DNA of 64,000 bases from contig NW_006494789.1 in the NCBI RefSeq assembly GCF_000471905.2, forward strand, positions 4,246,812-4,310,811. The letters are read 5' to 3'. Under the pieces are notes generated by a model. The model had not been told where the DNA came from. It did not search any database and saw only the letters and a list, made by a program, of their open reading frames with translations. Numbering within the stretch: the stretch's first letter is position 1; each line of letters starts with the position of its first letter. This stretch comes from Amborella trichopoda (taxonomy: Eukaryota > Streptophyta > Magnoliopsida > Amborellales > Amborellaceae). The translations under genes were made by a program, and so were the position numbers. This document shows, one piece after another, positions 43,301-54,361 of the stretch.

Positions 43301-45200
43301 GGGGTGTTTGGACCGCCCTCTCTAATTCGTGAGCAATCTTAGCTTGATGGACTGCCTCACGATTCAGGGACTTGAGCTTACTTCTCCCATGGTAGACTTC
43401 CCAAGACTGGGAGGTTGAGGGTTTCGAAGGGTTCAGTGCATGCTTGTGAAGGGCATGTAGTGTGGCCTCCCCTTGAGCGGGAGTGACGACTTGAAAGTGT
43501 TCTGGGAGGATGGCACAAACGATGTGGCCTTGCTGGATTTTCTTCGCGACTATAGCTTCGAATCGTGGCCCCATACTTGATGATATGGGCACCAGAGCTT
43601 TTTCGTACCCTGGGCAAGATGCCTTGGCTACCTGGTGGGCTTGGGAGTGACAAGACCCTATCGGAGCATTGCCTCGGAGAGGGCCTGCAGAGGGTCCTGC
43701 TCAGTGTTTCCCCGGTCTTGTGTCAGGAGGTCTTCTTGCATAGCTGGAGCTGGGATTGGAGGATATCTTTCTGAGTTACCTTAAACTTCCTGACACTGCT
43801 GCATCTTCTCTGCTAGAAGCTTATGGAAGCCAGAGCACTTGTTGATGTCATGTCCTCGTATCAGGTGATATGCGCACTAGATGTTCTCGGTCCCTAGAGG
43901 CAAGAACTTGGGCTGCCTTGTCGGCTTGGGAGTGATGAGTCCTTCTTCGAGCATTATGGAGAAAAACGCATGGAGAATAGTGGGTGTCTTGTCACCCTCT
44001 TAGATCGTGACTATGTGAGAAGCCTCAGTTGCCCCGAACACTTTCTTCAACTCTTCGAGCTTTATTAGACCCTCGTTGATAAGGGCTTCGATAGTGTCGT
44101 TGAGCTTATAGCAGTCGTGAGTAGGGTGGCCTACTCTCCTGTGATAGGCACAGTACTTCTCATTCGTCTCTTCCCCAGCTGACTCTGCAATATTGGCCTC
44201 CGGCAGCTGGATCATGCTTTGTTCTAAAAGCAGTCAAAGCATTGCAGAGTCCACTCCTTACCTTATTCAAGTGTTGGGCTCAAAAATCGTTTTGCTTAGT
44301 ACTTTTAGGAGGCGGGACGCTGTTATAAAACTGCTGTTCGCCTCTAGTTTGAGGCGTCTGTGCCTTGGAGAGGTCCAGAGTCTGAGGGACCGTGCTCTTT
44401 GTGTCAATCATGGTGAAGGCCATGCTAATCATTGCCTTTTGGTTGCCCCGATTGTTGGAGCAAGAGTTTGAATCGGAGGTTGCTGACAAGGGCTGCCATG
44501 ATGCTTAAACAACCCCTCAATACGAAATGCCTTAGAGATGAGCTATAACAAGGAGGGTGGATTGTAGGCCTTGACATGCAGGGCAATCTCAAGAAGCATG
44601 TTCCGTATGCAGGGCTGGATCGCTTCCTTCTCAGTCATGGGAGTAGCGTGGAAGGTTGCCAACTCTCTGCATCAGGTGATGAACTTGTCAATCGGCTCAC
44701 CAGGGTCTTGCATTAGGGTGAGGAGTTCGGTGGTCTTCACATTCCTTTGGACTTCGTAGAAGCGTTGGTAAAACAACTGCACCATCTCTTGCTACGTGTG
44801 TACTGAGTTGAGAGGCAACCAGCATACTACTGGAAGGCTGGCCCTTCAAGAATTTCGACAAACTAGAAGAGGAGGAGTCGTCTGTCAGTTACCGTCTCTT
44901 GACAGGCCACCTGGAAGTGAGCAGTAAGCTGGTGCAGAGATATAGTACCATTGAACAGGGGAAGCTTCCCCTTTTGATAGTTCAGAGGGAAGGGTACTTA
45001 GTCAATGTACGAAGGGTATGGCTTCTAGTAGAGCGATGTCTCTTGCATGCCTGGGACCTTGTTCTTGAGGCTATGGGCCACCATAGCATCTATGTCAGAT
45101 TGGGAGACCCCACGGGAGGCAGAACTGTCTTGATAGACTGGTGGGGGATTTTCTTTGGAAATGTGTCCTCACCGATCAGGGAATCGATCTCGTGGTGAGA
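43301..45200 (-). pseudogene. Family-1 gag with three C-X2-H-X4-H-X4-C motifs
   Basis: On the minus strand the capsid region (about 45200-44500) is broken by stops but continuous in places (IDTKSTVPQTLDLSKAQTP near 44400). Then come three knuckle-like motifs, in one frame but with stops between: CAYHRRVGHPTHDC (44111-44152), CAYHLIRGHDINKC (43835-43876), and CPYHQVWGHDSK with the last Cys lost to a stop (43550-43591). Each is preceded or followed by related text (GLITPKPTRQP; GLVTPKPTR). A CX2HX4HX4C variant is common in gag of Tat-like plant elements; three copies is unusual. After the third motif a shifted frame (FEAIVAKKIQQGHIV..) continues toward integrase. This gag would package RNA if intact. 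Confidence 0.8.
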
Positions 45201-46881
45201 GGAAGTGGGCTTGGAGGCTTTTAGGCGTTCCATCTTTTCAAGGATGGATTGCATCATTAACTTGAACCTAGTCATTCTGTCCTCCTGGGCTTCGTCTGGG
45301 TCATTGATCTCCATGATATAGACCGTCTCCTCTAGGAGGTCAAAACCAGGGGGAGGAATGGACCACCAGGGTCGGCGAGTCATGAGTGGCAAATCAGTCT
45401 TCAGGGGCTTGCGCCAATTGGATTCCAACCTTGTATGTCCATCTTGTGAGGGCTGGTTTTTGACGGTCTTGGGACCATGGCTTCTGGGCAGTGATGACCC
45501 AGCAATACTCTTGGACTCGCTCAGGTTTTGGAGTTTGAAGAGGGAAAAAGGGATTACGAGGTAGGGGTCATCAAGGGTGGTGACCTCCACTCCCTTGGAG
45601 GCTTCTTTGGTCAGGATCTGAAGACCACTCTTCTGCTTAATCCTAAAACGGCTGTGGACTTCATTCCAAGATTGAGCCTGAGACCTAGTCAGCCCTACCT
45701 TCTTTGAACATGCAAGGGCCGTGTCTATGAGTTGGAGTAGTGAGTGGGGTCCAAGGACATAAGGCAGCATGGGTTTTGCCTTTGAACATCAGGTCGTTGC
45801 CCCAAGTTCCTTTGTGGGGCTCATGTGCAAGGCTGACCTGAGGCTGGCTCAAGATGATACTCTTAGGGAAGACCTTTGAGTACCAGGGTTCTAGGTGCTT
45901 GAATGGTGTCGAGCGAGTGACAGAGGAGGTAGTTGGTTCATGACTCCACCTGAGTCTGGACTGGGGAGGAACCTGCAAAAGCGGTCCATGTGCACCTTTA
46001 AGGTCAGTCGTTCGGGTGACTTGGGGTTCAACCTAGGCTCGGCCAATTGGTTCGACCTTGGGAGGTCGAAACCCACGAGCTTGTGTTTGTGAGGGACGAG
46101 GCAGAAGCTCATATCTCACAGAGTGGAGCCGTGTGTGTTGGGAGGGAGGACGAAGCGGTCGACCCTCGTGTGCTTCAAATGGCATAGAGTTAGCGCTGCC
46201 CCGAGCTGTGGAAAGCAAATGCATGACGCACGCAAGGTTCGGCCCAAGAAGGCTTAGCCCTTGATGAGAGCCCAAGACAACGTGGGGGTTGCCCCGAGGT
46301 GTGGCTCGAGTGGATGGACCACGAGTCCTTAGGCGTGTGCAACAGGTGGAGGCTGCAGGATCTCCACCTTGGTGTGCCGAGCCTCTAAGTCTAGAGTTTC
46401 GGAGAGGTGAAAGATTATAGGCGTTGCCTTGCCTTGCGGAGAACCTTAGGAGCGACGACGACTTGCTTGCCTCCCGCGAAAGCGGTTAGGGCAGCCTTTC
46501 GGCGTGCCCCAGTAATATGACCGGCAAGAGACTTGCCAATAGCAGGGTGCATGCTGTGTGCGGTGGCAGACGTGCCACCGATGCAAGGTGCCTAAGTGGA
46601 GGGTCCACCAGGGCAAAGAAGCGAGGAGTCAGGGACTTTTAAGTCCCCTCTCACACCGACCCAGGCAAGAACCTAGGAGCCCGGACTATGAGTCGTTACT
46701 TAACAAGAGACTAGGGAAGGAAGCTTGAGCAGTTCACCTCCCTGGGATAGTCATGAGTGCAGGGATGAGAAAATCCCCGACTCGGATGAATGCGTTGAAC
46801 GACCCAGGTGTCATAGAAAGTAATACATAAAGTAAAATAGGATACTGGTCAAACAAGAGTGAATCGACTAAGGGGTAGTAA
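45201..46881 (-). pseudogene. Family-1 gag leader / N-terminal region, copy C
   Basis: The longest open stretch (45090-45770) has 226 codons, including SQAQSWNEVHSRFRIKQKSG, EVTTLDD and SILEKMERLKASKPTSSHHE. Next upstream, 45685-45978 holds KHLEPWYSKVFPKSIILSQPQ-type text, and 46033-46275 holds LSLLGPNLACVMHLLSTARG. These match copies A2 and B at protein level in the same order. The composition is rich in Pro, Ser, His and Arg. The segment begins at the primer site. Tat-group elements such as Ogre are known for extra coding sequence upstream of gag; whether this is a separate ORF or a gag extension cannot be decided. Confidence 0.7.
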
Positions 46882-46900
46882 GTCCCCAGTGGAGTCACTA
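46882..46900 (-). other. Primer binding site, family-1 copy C
   Basis: In element direction TAGTGACTCCACTGGGGAC, then ACTTACTACCCCTTAGTCG-like sequence as in copies A2 and B. The first bases have mutated relative to copy B's TGGCGACTCC. Confidence 0.6.
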
Positions 46901-46905
46901 AGCAG

Positions 46906-49591
46906 ATTAGGTGCCTCGATCTCGCCCTACGAATCTAGGTGATCTGGCAGCACGTGTCTTCGGTTTTTAGCAAACCCGAGATTTGAGATCGCTCTCTCAG
47001 AACCTTGCTCAAGAGCAAGGGCAGGTATACCAACCAATGAGAGAGGAATTTAAGGTGGGTTCTGGGACTTACTCGGGCTGGCTCGAGTGGGCACCCTCTT
47101 AGATCACGAACAAAGCCCCCCAGCTACTTTAGCTAGTTTAGAATCGTCTCCCCTGACCTGCAATCCTCTTGTTTTCTACATAATACTTCTATGGTTAATT
47201 GGCGAGACAAGTGGGTCAAAGAGACCCACCCTTTCCAATAAAGAGAGAAAGGAGGAGAAAACATGACAAAGGGACGAGACTAGCATGACGGTCGAAAAGC
47301 TAACGACTTGGAGTGGTAGCAAGATGGGCATGGTTCTCAAGACCATCACGACGTTAATACTACTCTAAACCGAGACCGATATGGCGGTGCAAGGCTAAGT
47401 TTGTCCTCAATCAAGTAAGGGGAGAAAAGAATCAGGAGACGGAAAGGGGACGAAGAGAAAGAGAGCAAGATGGCGGAGGGGATAGGGTCCCGACGGCGCT
47501 AGGCATTGCAACTCATGACCATGGAGCAGCAGTGTCACGGCCCTCGAACGGCGCTAGACGATGAGTAGAGGACTACGAATAGCAGTAGACATCGTTGTTG
47601 GCAATATAAGAACGTAACACACCTCTGAGCGGGCGGCGATAGCCTCTCATGGAGCATGCGATGAAAGCCATTGGCAAAGCGTGCAGCGACAGTTCTCATG
47701 AGGCGCACGGTGATAGGCGTGGGATGCATGAAGAACGGTGATGAGCCCCGAATGCACAGAGGAAGCTTACAGACGGCGATGGGCACCGAGTCCACGAAGG
47801 AAGCTCACGGACAACAATAGGTATCATCGTCTGCACTAGGTGAGCAACAGGGGAAGACCCCTGCGAGCGGTAACGAATTTTGGCGTCTAGGCTCTTCACT
47901 GAGACATCGCAGCTACATCTGCAGACGACAATGAGCAGCTCCATCTACAGGCCTTACTAGGAGAGGGAGACAGACAAACAGAAGGGCAGAAGACTCACTC
48001 ATGACACTGCCATCACCATGCACGACCTATGAGACCACGAGAGAGGCATCTATGACACTACCACTACCGTACATGGCCTCCATGAGGAACTCAGATGGAG
48101 AAATGGAAGAAGAAAGAGAGGAAGAGAAAGAAGAAGAAGAAGAGAGAGAAGAAAAGAAAAGGAAGAGAGAGAAGATCTACCTCCAGCCTAGGGGTACCGA
48201 TCAAAAGTTTCTCTCACCTTGTACTCTCTCTCCAAATGTGACCCAACAAATGGTAAGACAGAGAAATTGTATGAAGTAAAAACTCTCTCTTTTGTGAAAG
48301 GTTGAGTCCTCTGATGTGTATAATGATGGTACGTATATATAGAATTTGCCCCAAACATGGGTGGATGATCAAAAGTAACCCTATTTGCTTAAAATTAAGA
48401 TTAAAATGATTTAAAAGAAATTAGAAAATAAGTTGAAAAATGACAGATTTGACCCTTCCTAGCAATTCGTGGAATTCAAGAACCGTCCTTGTGTTGCCCT
48501 AGAATGTGCATGATTTTTTATGAATGATCAGGGGTCGTTCCGATGCCCGGTTGATCGAAAGATGATTGTTTTCTTGTAGGCCTCGGCATGGCGATTGATT
48601 TGATACAAAACTTCGAGCCATGGACCGTGTTTTTAGTGCACGATCATGTGACTTGAAATTTGAATGTATCTTGAAACTTTAGATCGATAGTGTGCTCGTT
48701 CCTCAATGTTTTTCAATGATTTCTTCGCTAGATCACACTGAGCATGCCGTTACGATCGCGAAACGACAAACGTAGCTCGATTCTGTGTTTGAAAGAACAT
48801 TTTGCGACCATGGATTTTGCCGAAATCTGGAATTCCAGCTACAGAATTTGCAGTGGCTTCGTCAGCTTCTTGTGCAGAATCCGACCGTTCATCATATACG
48901 AGGTTTAGGTCAGAGATGGCCCGAGACATTACGCACACGATGAAATTGTTCTCGCGTCACTTGGGCTCACGAGCGGCATGATTCAGTAGCTCATGCGAGG
49001 CACGACACTGCAAAATTTCCTGCACTTTCTTCATGGATCAGCAACTTCTCTCTAGATTTTCTTCGCGCTAGGGTATCGTCACAACGCGTGCCATATATCG
49101 AATTACTCGTCTTCATGCGATAAACATACTCACCAAATTTGAGCGTGATCCGACTTGAGACGGGTGAGATATGAGCATCGAAAGTCACTGCTCGTGATTG
49201 TCCCTTCAATAGTGTAGAGTTGCAGGGTGGCCACACAGGAATAGCATGCATCTACTCTTGTTTCCCTCTTTTGCATATAACTTCTTCCTAGAGCATCTGT
49301 TCGAGCTGAAATTTGACCCCAAGGGGTTTTCAACTATGTCAGATCCAATGGCTATGGTCCCACAGCAAATTGAGACACATGGTGTTAGAGGTCGACTATG
49401 CTGAAACATCTTCTCAGTCTGCACTACCTTAGACGTGTCGAAATGCAACAAAATTTAACAAGAGTATTTTGAGAGACGTCATGAAGATCTTGGTCAGTTC
49501 CGTGGCTATTTTGAGATTGTCGGGATTTCCACTTTTTGTTGGGCTTTTTATTGATCAGGGGCCTCATGATGATGAAAAATATCTTCCAACA
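46906..49591 (-). mobile_element. Family-1 LTR copy C (2686 bp)
   Basis: In element direction it starts TGTTGGAAGATATTTTTC at 49591 and ends GAGGCACCTAATCT at 46906 beside a primer site. It aligns throughout with copy A. It carries a clear TATATATA, a GA-rich tract (48100-48175), a GCGAGC-type minisatellite (47540-47950) and the TTAGATCACGAACAAAG block near 47098. It is the 5' LTR of the internal region to its left. To its right lies the T3 element tail, so it also stands where a T3 3' LTR would be expected. Confidence 0.9.
48334..48341 (-). promoter_or_regulatory. Predicted TATA box of LTR copy C
   Basis: TATATATA at the conserved family-1 promoter position, downstream in element direction of GGGGCAAATTC, which is also found in copy A. 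Confidence 0.6.
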
Positions 49592-49823
49592 CAAGGTTTA
49601 GGAGGAGTCTTTATCCTCAAGGTCTACTTGTGTAGTATTGTTGAAACTTGCAAGTACTTGTTTATACTTGAATGTTTTGAATCGAAAGCTCCTTCTTTGA
49701 GATTTTTTATTCTTCTTTTTTGTTTACCCGTGATGCCTTTTCAAGTTTTCACCGCGTCCATTTGTTTTTTTTTTTTTTTTCTTTGTGATGCCTTTTCAGG
49801 TTTTCACCACGCTTTTGAGCCTG
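49592..49823 (-). other. T3 3' tail with A-rich tract
   Basis: Between the integrase stop and LTR C lies a short tail. It has two words of TGATGCCTTTTCARGTTTTCAC (plus strand, 49731 and 49788) around a T run of about 17 bases (49766-49782), an A tract in element direction. This may be the polypurine region of T3. A relative is at 38520-38690. Confidence 0.55.
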
Positions 49824-51084
49824 CTATGGGTAGTATTTTCTAAGATACATTACATTAATGGGGTCGTTAAGCTCGTACCCCTCCTGATTTTTTATCTCGT
49901 AAGAATTTCTGACATGCACTCGGGTAACCACGAATGGCCCCTCCCAATTAGGTTTGAATTTTCCTAAAGGGTGTGGATTTGCAGGAGTGTGAAAGATTTC
50001 TTGAGTATCATGTTCCCTTCTTTGAATTTTCAAGGAACAACTTTTCTTTGATATGTCCTCTCGATTCTACCCTGATACACAACAATATTCTGTATTGCTC
50101 GTAGTAGTCTTTCATCCAAAGTAACGAGGGCAGCGATTCGTGCTTTGATCTTCTGTTCCTCATTTGAATTTTTGTGAATAAGCACTCGAAGAGACAGTAT
50201 CTCAACTTCAATGAGTAGCACTGCTTCCAGAACATACACCAATGAGTATAGGGTCATTCCAGTAGCAATCTTCTCAGTTGTCTGGTAGGCCCATAACACA
50301 TCATTTAGTTTTTCGTGTCAATCTTTGCCACCTTCTAATAGTCTGTCAATAATTATGAGAAGTCCTTTGTTTGTGGCCTCTGCTCGTCTGTTTCCTTGAG
50401 GGTAGTAAGGTGTGGAGAATTTTTGTGTTATCCCAAACTTTTTACATGCCTTGGTGATTGAATTTTTACATGCCTTGGATCCATTGTCAGTAATGATTGA
50501 CTCAGGAACACCAAATCTGAATACAATGTTGTCCTTTATGAAACAGGCTACATGTTGTCCCTCAATTTTGACAAATGATGTGGCCTCTACCCATTTGGTG
50601 AAGTACTCTATAGCTATTAATATAAAACGGTGGTTGTTTAAGGCTTTTGGTGAGATCATTTCGATGATATCAAGACGCCACATGGCAAAGGGCCATATGG
50701 GCGGTGTTGAGTTGAGTGATTCGGACGGCGCATGGATGAGGTCTCCATAAAGGTGGTCCAGTAATAGCCTTGGCACCTGATTTTCTGAACTAAGGCGGCT
50801 GCCCCAGAATGACCTCCTTCATTATGTAACTCTGTTAGTACTTAGTCAATTTCTGGCTGATCGAGACACCGTAGAATGATTCCATCAATGGATTTCTTGA
50901 ACAGGAGATCACCTCTTACTAAGAATATCATAGAAAACCTTCGAAGGGCTTCTTTATCCTTTTTGGTGGCTCCTTCGGGGTATATCCCATCTTTCAATAG
51001 GGATAGAACATCGTGGAACCATGGTTTTGCCTTAACTAGTATTTGAAGCCACGAGAGACAGTTCCCAATCGTTTTCATTTTCAT
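49824..51084 (-). pseudogene. T3 integrase
   Basis: The N-terminal part (FHDVLSLLKDGIYPEGATKK near 51010-50960, LRCLDQPEID near 50850) leads through a stop to an H2C2 region whose first half is recognisable (LHNEGGHSGAAALVQKI). The second, cysteine-bearing half is missing at about 50745-50765, where GYYW jumps to GDLIHAPSESLNS with a frame change. The core holds RLDIIEMISPKALNNHRFIL, ITDNGSKACKNS and YYPQGNRRAEATNK, so the DDE acids are present. The tail from 50299 (YQTTEKIATGMTLYSLVY) ends FKPNWEGPFVVTRV..YLRKYYP at 49824, with a shift near 50030. Degraded but family-typical. Confidence 0.88.
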
Positions 51085-51105
51085 GCTCTATTTCTTCTTC
51101 GATCC

Positions 51106-52720
51106 TTAGTGGGGAAGTATCATGTTTGTTCCTGATGTAGATGGCAACGTGGTGATTTCGAGAAGAATATCAACCATTGAAGCAAGGGTCACAAGTGTGT
51201 CGACGAACCAATTATTTTCCCTAATTACGTGTTGAAAGGTGATTTTCTTAAAATATGGGATCATCTTTCCACCTTTTCTTAATAGGGTTTGATCTTTTCT
51301 TCTTTCGCCTTCCAAATCTCTTGAACTTGGTTTATAACGAGTAAGGAGTCACTAATCACTCATATTTGCTGGATTTTCATTTCCATAGTGTTCTTGAGCC
51401 CGGCTATCAAGGCTTCATATTCAGCAATGTTATTTATACATGGGAAATTCAATCTGATGGTTGTTGGCATTAAAATCTTCTCGGGTGAGCATAGTATGAC
51501 TCCTATACCTAACCCATATTCATTCCTTACACCAGCGAAGTATAGATGAGCTTGAGTGGGTCTATTTTTTAGATGAGCTTGACTGTATGAGATAAGCCAT
51601 AGTGTCTTAATTTTTGCATAGACCACACAAGTGTTAAGCAGTGCTTCTCCACACCCGTGTATCTTGTCTCATAGTCGACCATGGTTTTGTTGATGTAGTA
51701 TATCATTTGTTCTTTTTCATGGTTGTCATATTATCCTAACATTGCCCCCATGGTCTTGTCTTTCATATATATGTATAGTTATAGGGGTTTATCTGGACTA
51801 GGAGGACTAAGGATGGGAGATTCAGTGAGGTACTCCTTGATTTGGTCGAACTCCTCTTAGTAATCATTGTCCCATATGAATGGGGTATCTTTCTTAAGGA
51901 GCCTATTGAATGGTGCGCACTTGTCTGCCAGTTGTGAAATAAAACACATTATGGCTTGTATGTGACCTTGATGCCCATGGATTTCTCTGATATTCCAGAG
52001 ATTGGGCATTTCAATGATGGCTCGTATTTTGGATGGGTCCACCTCAATGCCTCTTTGGCTCACTATAAAACCTAGTAATTGGCAAGATTCAACTCTAAAG
52101 GCACATTTCTGTGGATTGAGTTTGAGTTGATGTTTCTGGAGTCTTTCGAAAATGGTTCTCAAGTTGGTGAGATGATCAGACCTAGTCTTCGACTTGACCA
52201 AAGTGCCGTCGACATAGTCTTCCATGATGGTGTGCATTAAGTCGTGGAAGATGCTAGTCATTGCTCGCTGATAAGTTGGCCCTGCATTTTTTAAGCCAAA
52301 GGGCATCACACAATAGTAATAAATTCCCCTTGTGTTATAAATGAAGTCTTGGTTTGGTCTTATTCTGCCATGAGGATTTGGTTGTAGCCTGAGAAGTCAT
52401 CCATAAATGACAACATCTAGTGTCTTGAAGTGTTGTTGACTAAGGCATCTATATTTGGTAATGGGAAATTGTCTTTGGGACATGCCTTGTTGCGTCTCTG
52501 TAGTCGACACACACTCGGATCCTCCTGTCTTTCTTCGGTACGACCATCAATCATTCTGATTTAACGATGGGGGTAATGAACTTCGCCTTGAGCCGTTTAT
52601 CGATTTCTTCCTTAATTTTGAGCACAAGCTGAGTCTTTTGATGTCGGAGTTTCTGCCTTACAGGCTTTGCTCCTTCGTTGAATATTAGGTGATGTTGCAC
52701 CAATGTGAGATCTAACCCTG
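51106..52720 (-). pseudogene. T3 reverse transcriptase and RNase H
   Basis: RT motifs on the minus strand: VPKKDRRIRVCVDYRDAT near 52540 (preceded by TGA at 52551-52553 where Trp is expected), MPFGLKNAGPTYQRAM from 52306, MEDYVDGTLVKSK near 52210, LNPQKCAF and LLGFIVSQRGIEVDP near 52100-52040. The catalytic YVDD box reads YVDG, with Gly encoded at 52205-52207. RNase H follows, with YGLGIGVILCSPE near 51515, LNFPCINNIAEYEALIAGLK near 51440, and FQHVIRENNWFVDTLVTLAS near 51220. Its first catalytic Asp, normally in a YFDG context, is Ala (YFAG, codon at 51534-51536). Frame changes near 52320, 51857, 51640 and 51340 break the domain. Confidence 0.9.
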
Positions 52721-53530
52721 ACATATCATCGTATGACTAGGCTAAGACATCGTAATATTCCTTGATAAAGGAAATCATAATTTCTTGCTCCTCAGGAGAA
52801 AGGGAGGTTCCAATTTTGGTTAACCTTGGGTCCTCAGTTCATAGGTTTACGTCAATTGTCTCTTCGATGATAGCAGTTGGGTCACCATCGAACCTCTTCT
52901 TGAATTTCTCAACATAGGAAGTGAGCTCCTTAGGTTGAGAGATTTCTTCAGACTCTTGACTCTCTTAATCTTCATCTTGATCGTTCAATTCGTTGTCTTG
53001 GGTATTATGCACCATTATCAGGCTATCTTGAGTGCTTGTCGTATTTAAAAATTCTTTTTCATTATTATCAATTTTATCATATTCTGAATTTTCAAGGGAG
53101 TTTGAAATGACACAAGGGGTGTCCCTTATGGGAATCGCAAGAGATATGTTGGGGACTGGACGCACAGGGCGGTTAGATGGCCACCTTGCGCCGATCCATT
53201 TTTTTGCACCAGGACTTAAAAGTGTTGTTGGTATGCTTCCAGTGATTCTGGAGATAGAGGAATGATGGACCAATTCCATTCCTGGGTTTGAATAGACGGA
53301 TGACCATGCTTGGCTGTGTTAAAGCCGATTGTGCATACCTTTAGATCCAGATCAGCAAAGAGGTCTTGAATTCCCAGTTCTTGTGTGTGCTGAGATGTGG
53401 AAGAAGAATTATTCCTCATTGGGGATTCAAGGATCACCTTAAGCCATTTTGAATGACGGGCATCGAGAGGATCGAGGCATTGAATGCCTCAAGATACAAA
53501 GCCTAGATAGCTTGAGGGCTTCATCCAGCT
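52721..53530 (-). pseudogene. T3 protease-RT linker
   Basis: A broken frame (52965-53279 and neighbours) has acidic and Asn-rich text (LNTTSTQDSLIMVHNTQDNE) and then SYVEKFKKRFDGDPTAIIEE and EDPRLTKIGTSLSPEEQEIM near 52910-52790. The last part resembles the segment that precedes RT in Tat-type pol proteins. Stops interrupt it near 52965 and 52840. No catalytic role. Confidence 0.65.
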
Positions 53531-54361
53531 TTAAAATAAGGTGAGAGGACACCCGAGACCTCTTCGATCCCCATTTTCGGTTTTGGCTTGGAGTGATTCA
53601 GAAATTACTTTCGTTACGCCTTGCCCTTGACTCATGAAGCCTTGACCTAGTTCGAAGCCTTGAGAGAAGATCATGTGCCAAGCCTCGAGGGACCCGAAGC
53701 TGTATTGATGTTGACATTGGATAGTGTCCTCCATCAATGTAGAAGTTTGCAAAATTTGAGGAACATGGTCGTCGGCCTCTAGGCGTAAAGTGGCACAATC
53801 GGCTTTCTCAAAGGAAGCGAGTGGGACTTCTCCAAGCTCGACCCCTACGGCTAGCTTCCCGTTATGTATACTAGGATTGAAAAAAGTTGGGGGTTCAACA
53901 CATACCTTAACGACACCTTTTTTGGTCAAATATTTGGGGCATTGATGAAGTGTAGAGGCGACCACGAGGTTTTCATGCAGCCACGGTCTTCCTAGAAGCA
54001 TGTTGAATGAAGGTTTTATGTCCAAGATATAAAACTTTATTACTTGGACGGTAGGGTCGATCTTGAGTGTGAGAGGCAATATGCCTTCAGCTTGTCGCTT
54101 GGTCCCGTCGTATGCAGCGATAGTTAGTTGACATGGCTCGAAATCATCCGGGCTTTTGCCTATCTACCTCACTATTTTCATAGGGCATATATTTAAGGAT
54201 GCCCCATTATCAACAAGCACTCTCCATATCTCATATCCTTGCATAAAAACAGTGATATGCAAAGGTTGGACATGAAAGTGGTTGAAGCTGACTAGGATGT
54301 CATCGCCTGTGAACACGATTGGCGTTGGTGCCATCAGTTGGTTGATCATTCTGCACAACAC
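53531..54361 (-). pseudogene. T3 aspartic protease
   Basis: The minus-strand frame from 54361 has VLVDNGASLNICP near 54210-54175, where the aspartic protease active site (usually D-T/S-G-A) reads D-N-G-A, followed by a stop at about 54164. A second frame (54079-53531) holds the C-terminal signature FNMLLGRPWLH near 53990, then LTKKGVVKVCVEPP. This enzyme would cleave the element polyprotein. The Thr-to-Asn change, the stop and the frame break argue it is inactive. The LGRPW box fits the Tat/Athila group. Confidence 0.85.

Larger units (their letters stand above)
34325..49591 (-). mobile_element. Family-1 LTR-internal-LTR block lacking PR-RT-RNase H
   Basis: Minus-strand order is LTR C (46906-49591), primer site, leader, gag, integrase, noncoding 3' arm with arrays, LTR D (34325-37106). 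Protease, RT and RNase H are absent: gag knuckles run within a few hundred bases into integrase. The flanks, TTCAT left and CAAGG right, do not match, so either the LTRs come from different insertions or one end was rearranged. A polypurine-like run near 38650-38690 lies 1.5 kb from LTR D rather than beside it. Confidence 0.68.

Noticed and set aside
34325..49591. Intact family-1 element proven by target-site duplication
   Set aside because: The flanks TTCAT and CAAGG differ; pairing of LTR D with LTR C remains a hypothesis.
50439..50478. In-frame insertion in T3 integrase (repeated TTTTTACATGCCTTGG)
   Set aside because: The 16-base word occurs twice, but the spacing between DNGS and the following FGI motif is of normal length, so no insertion can be claimed.
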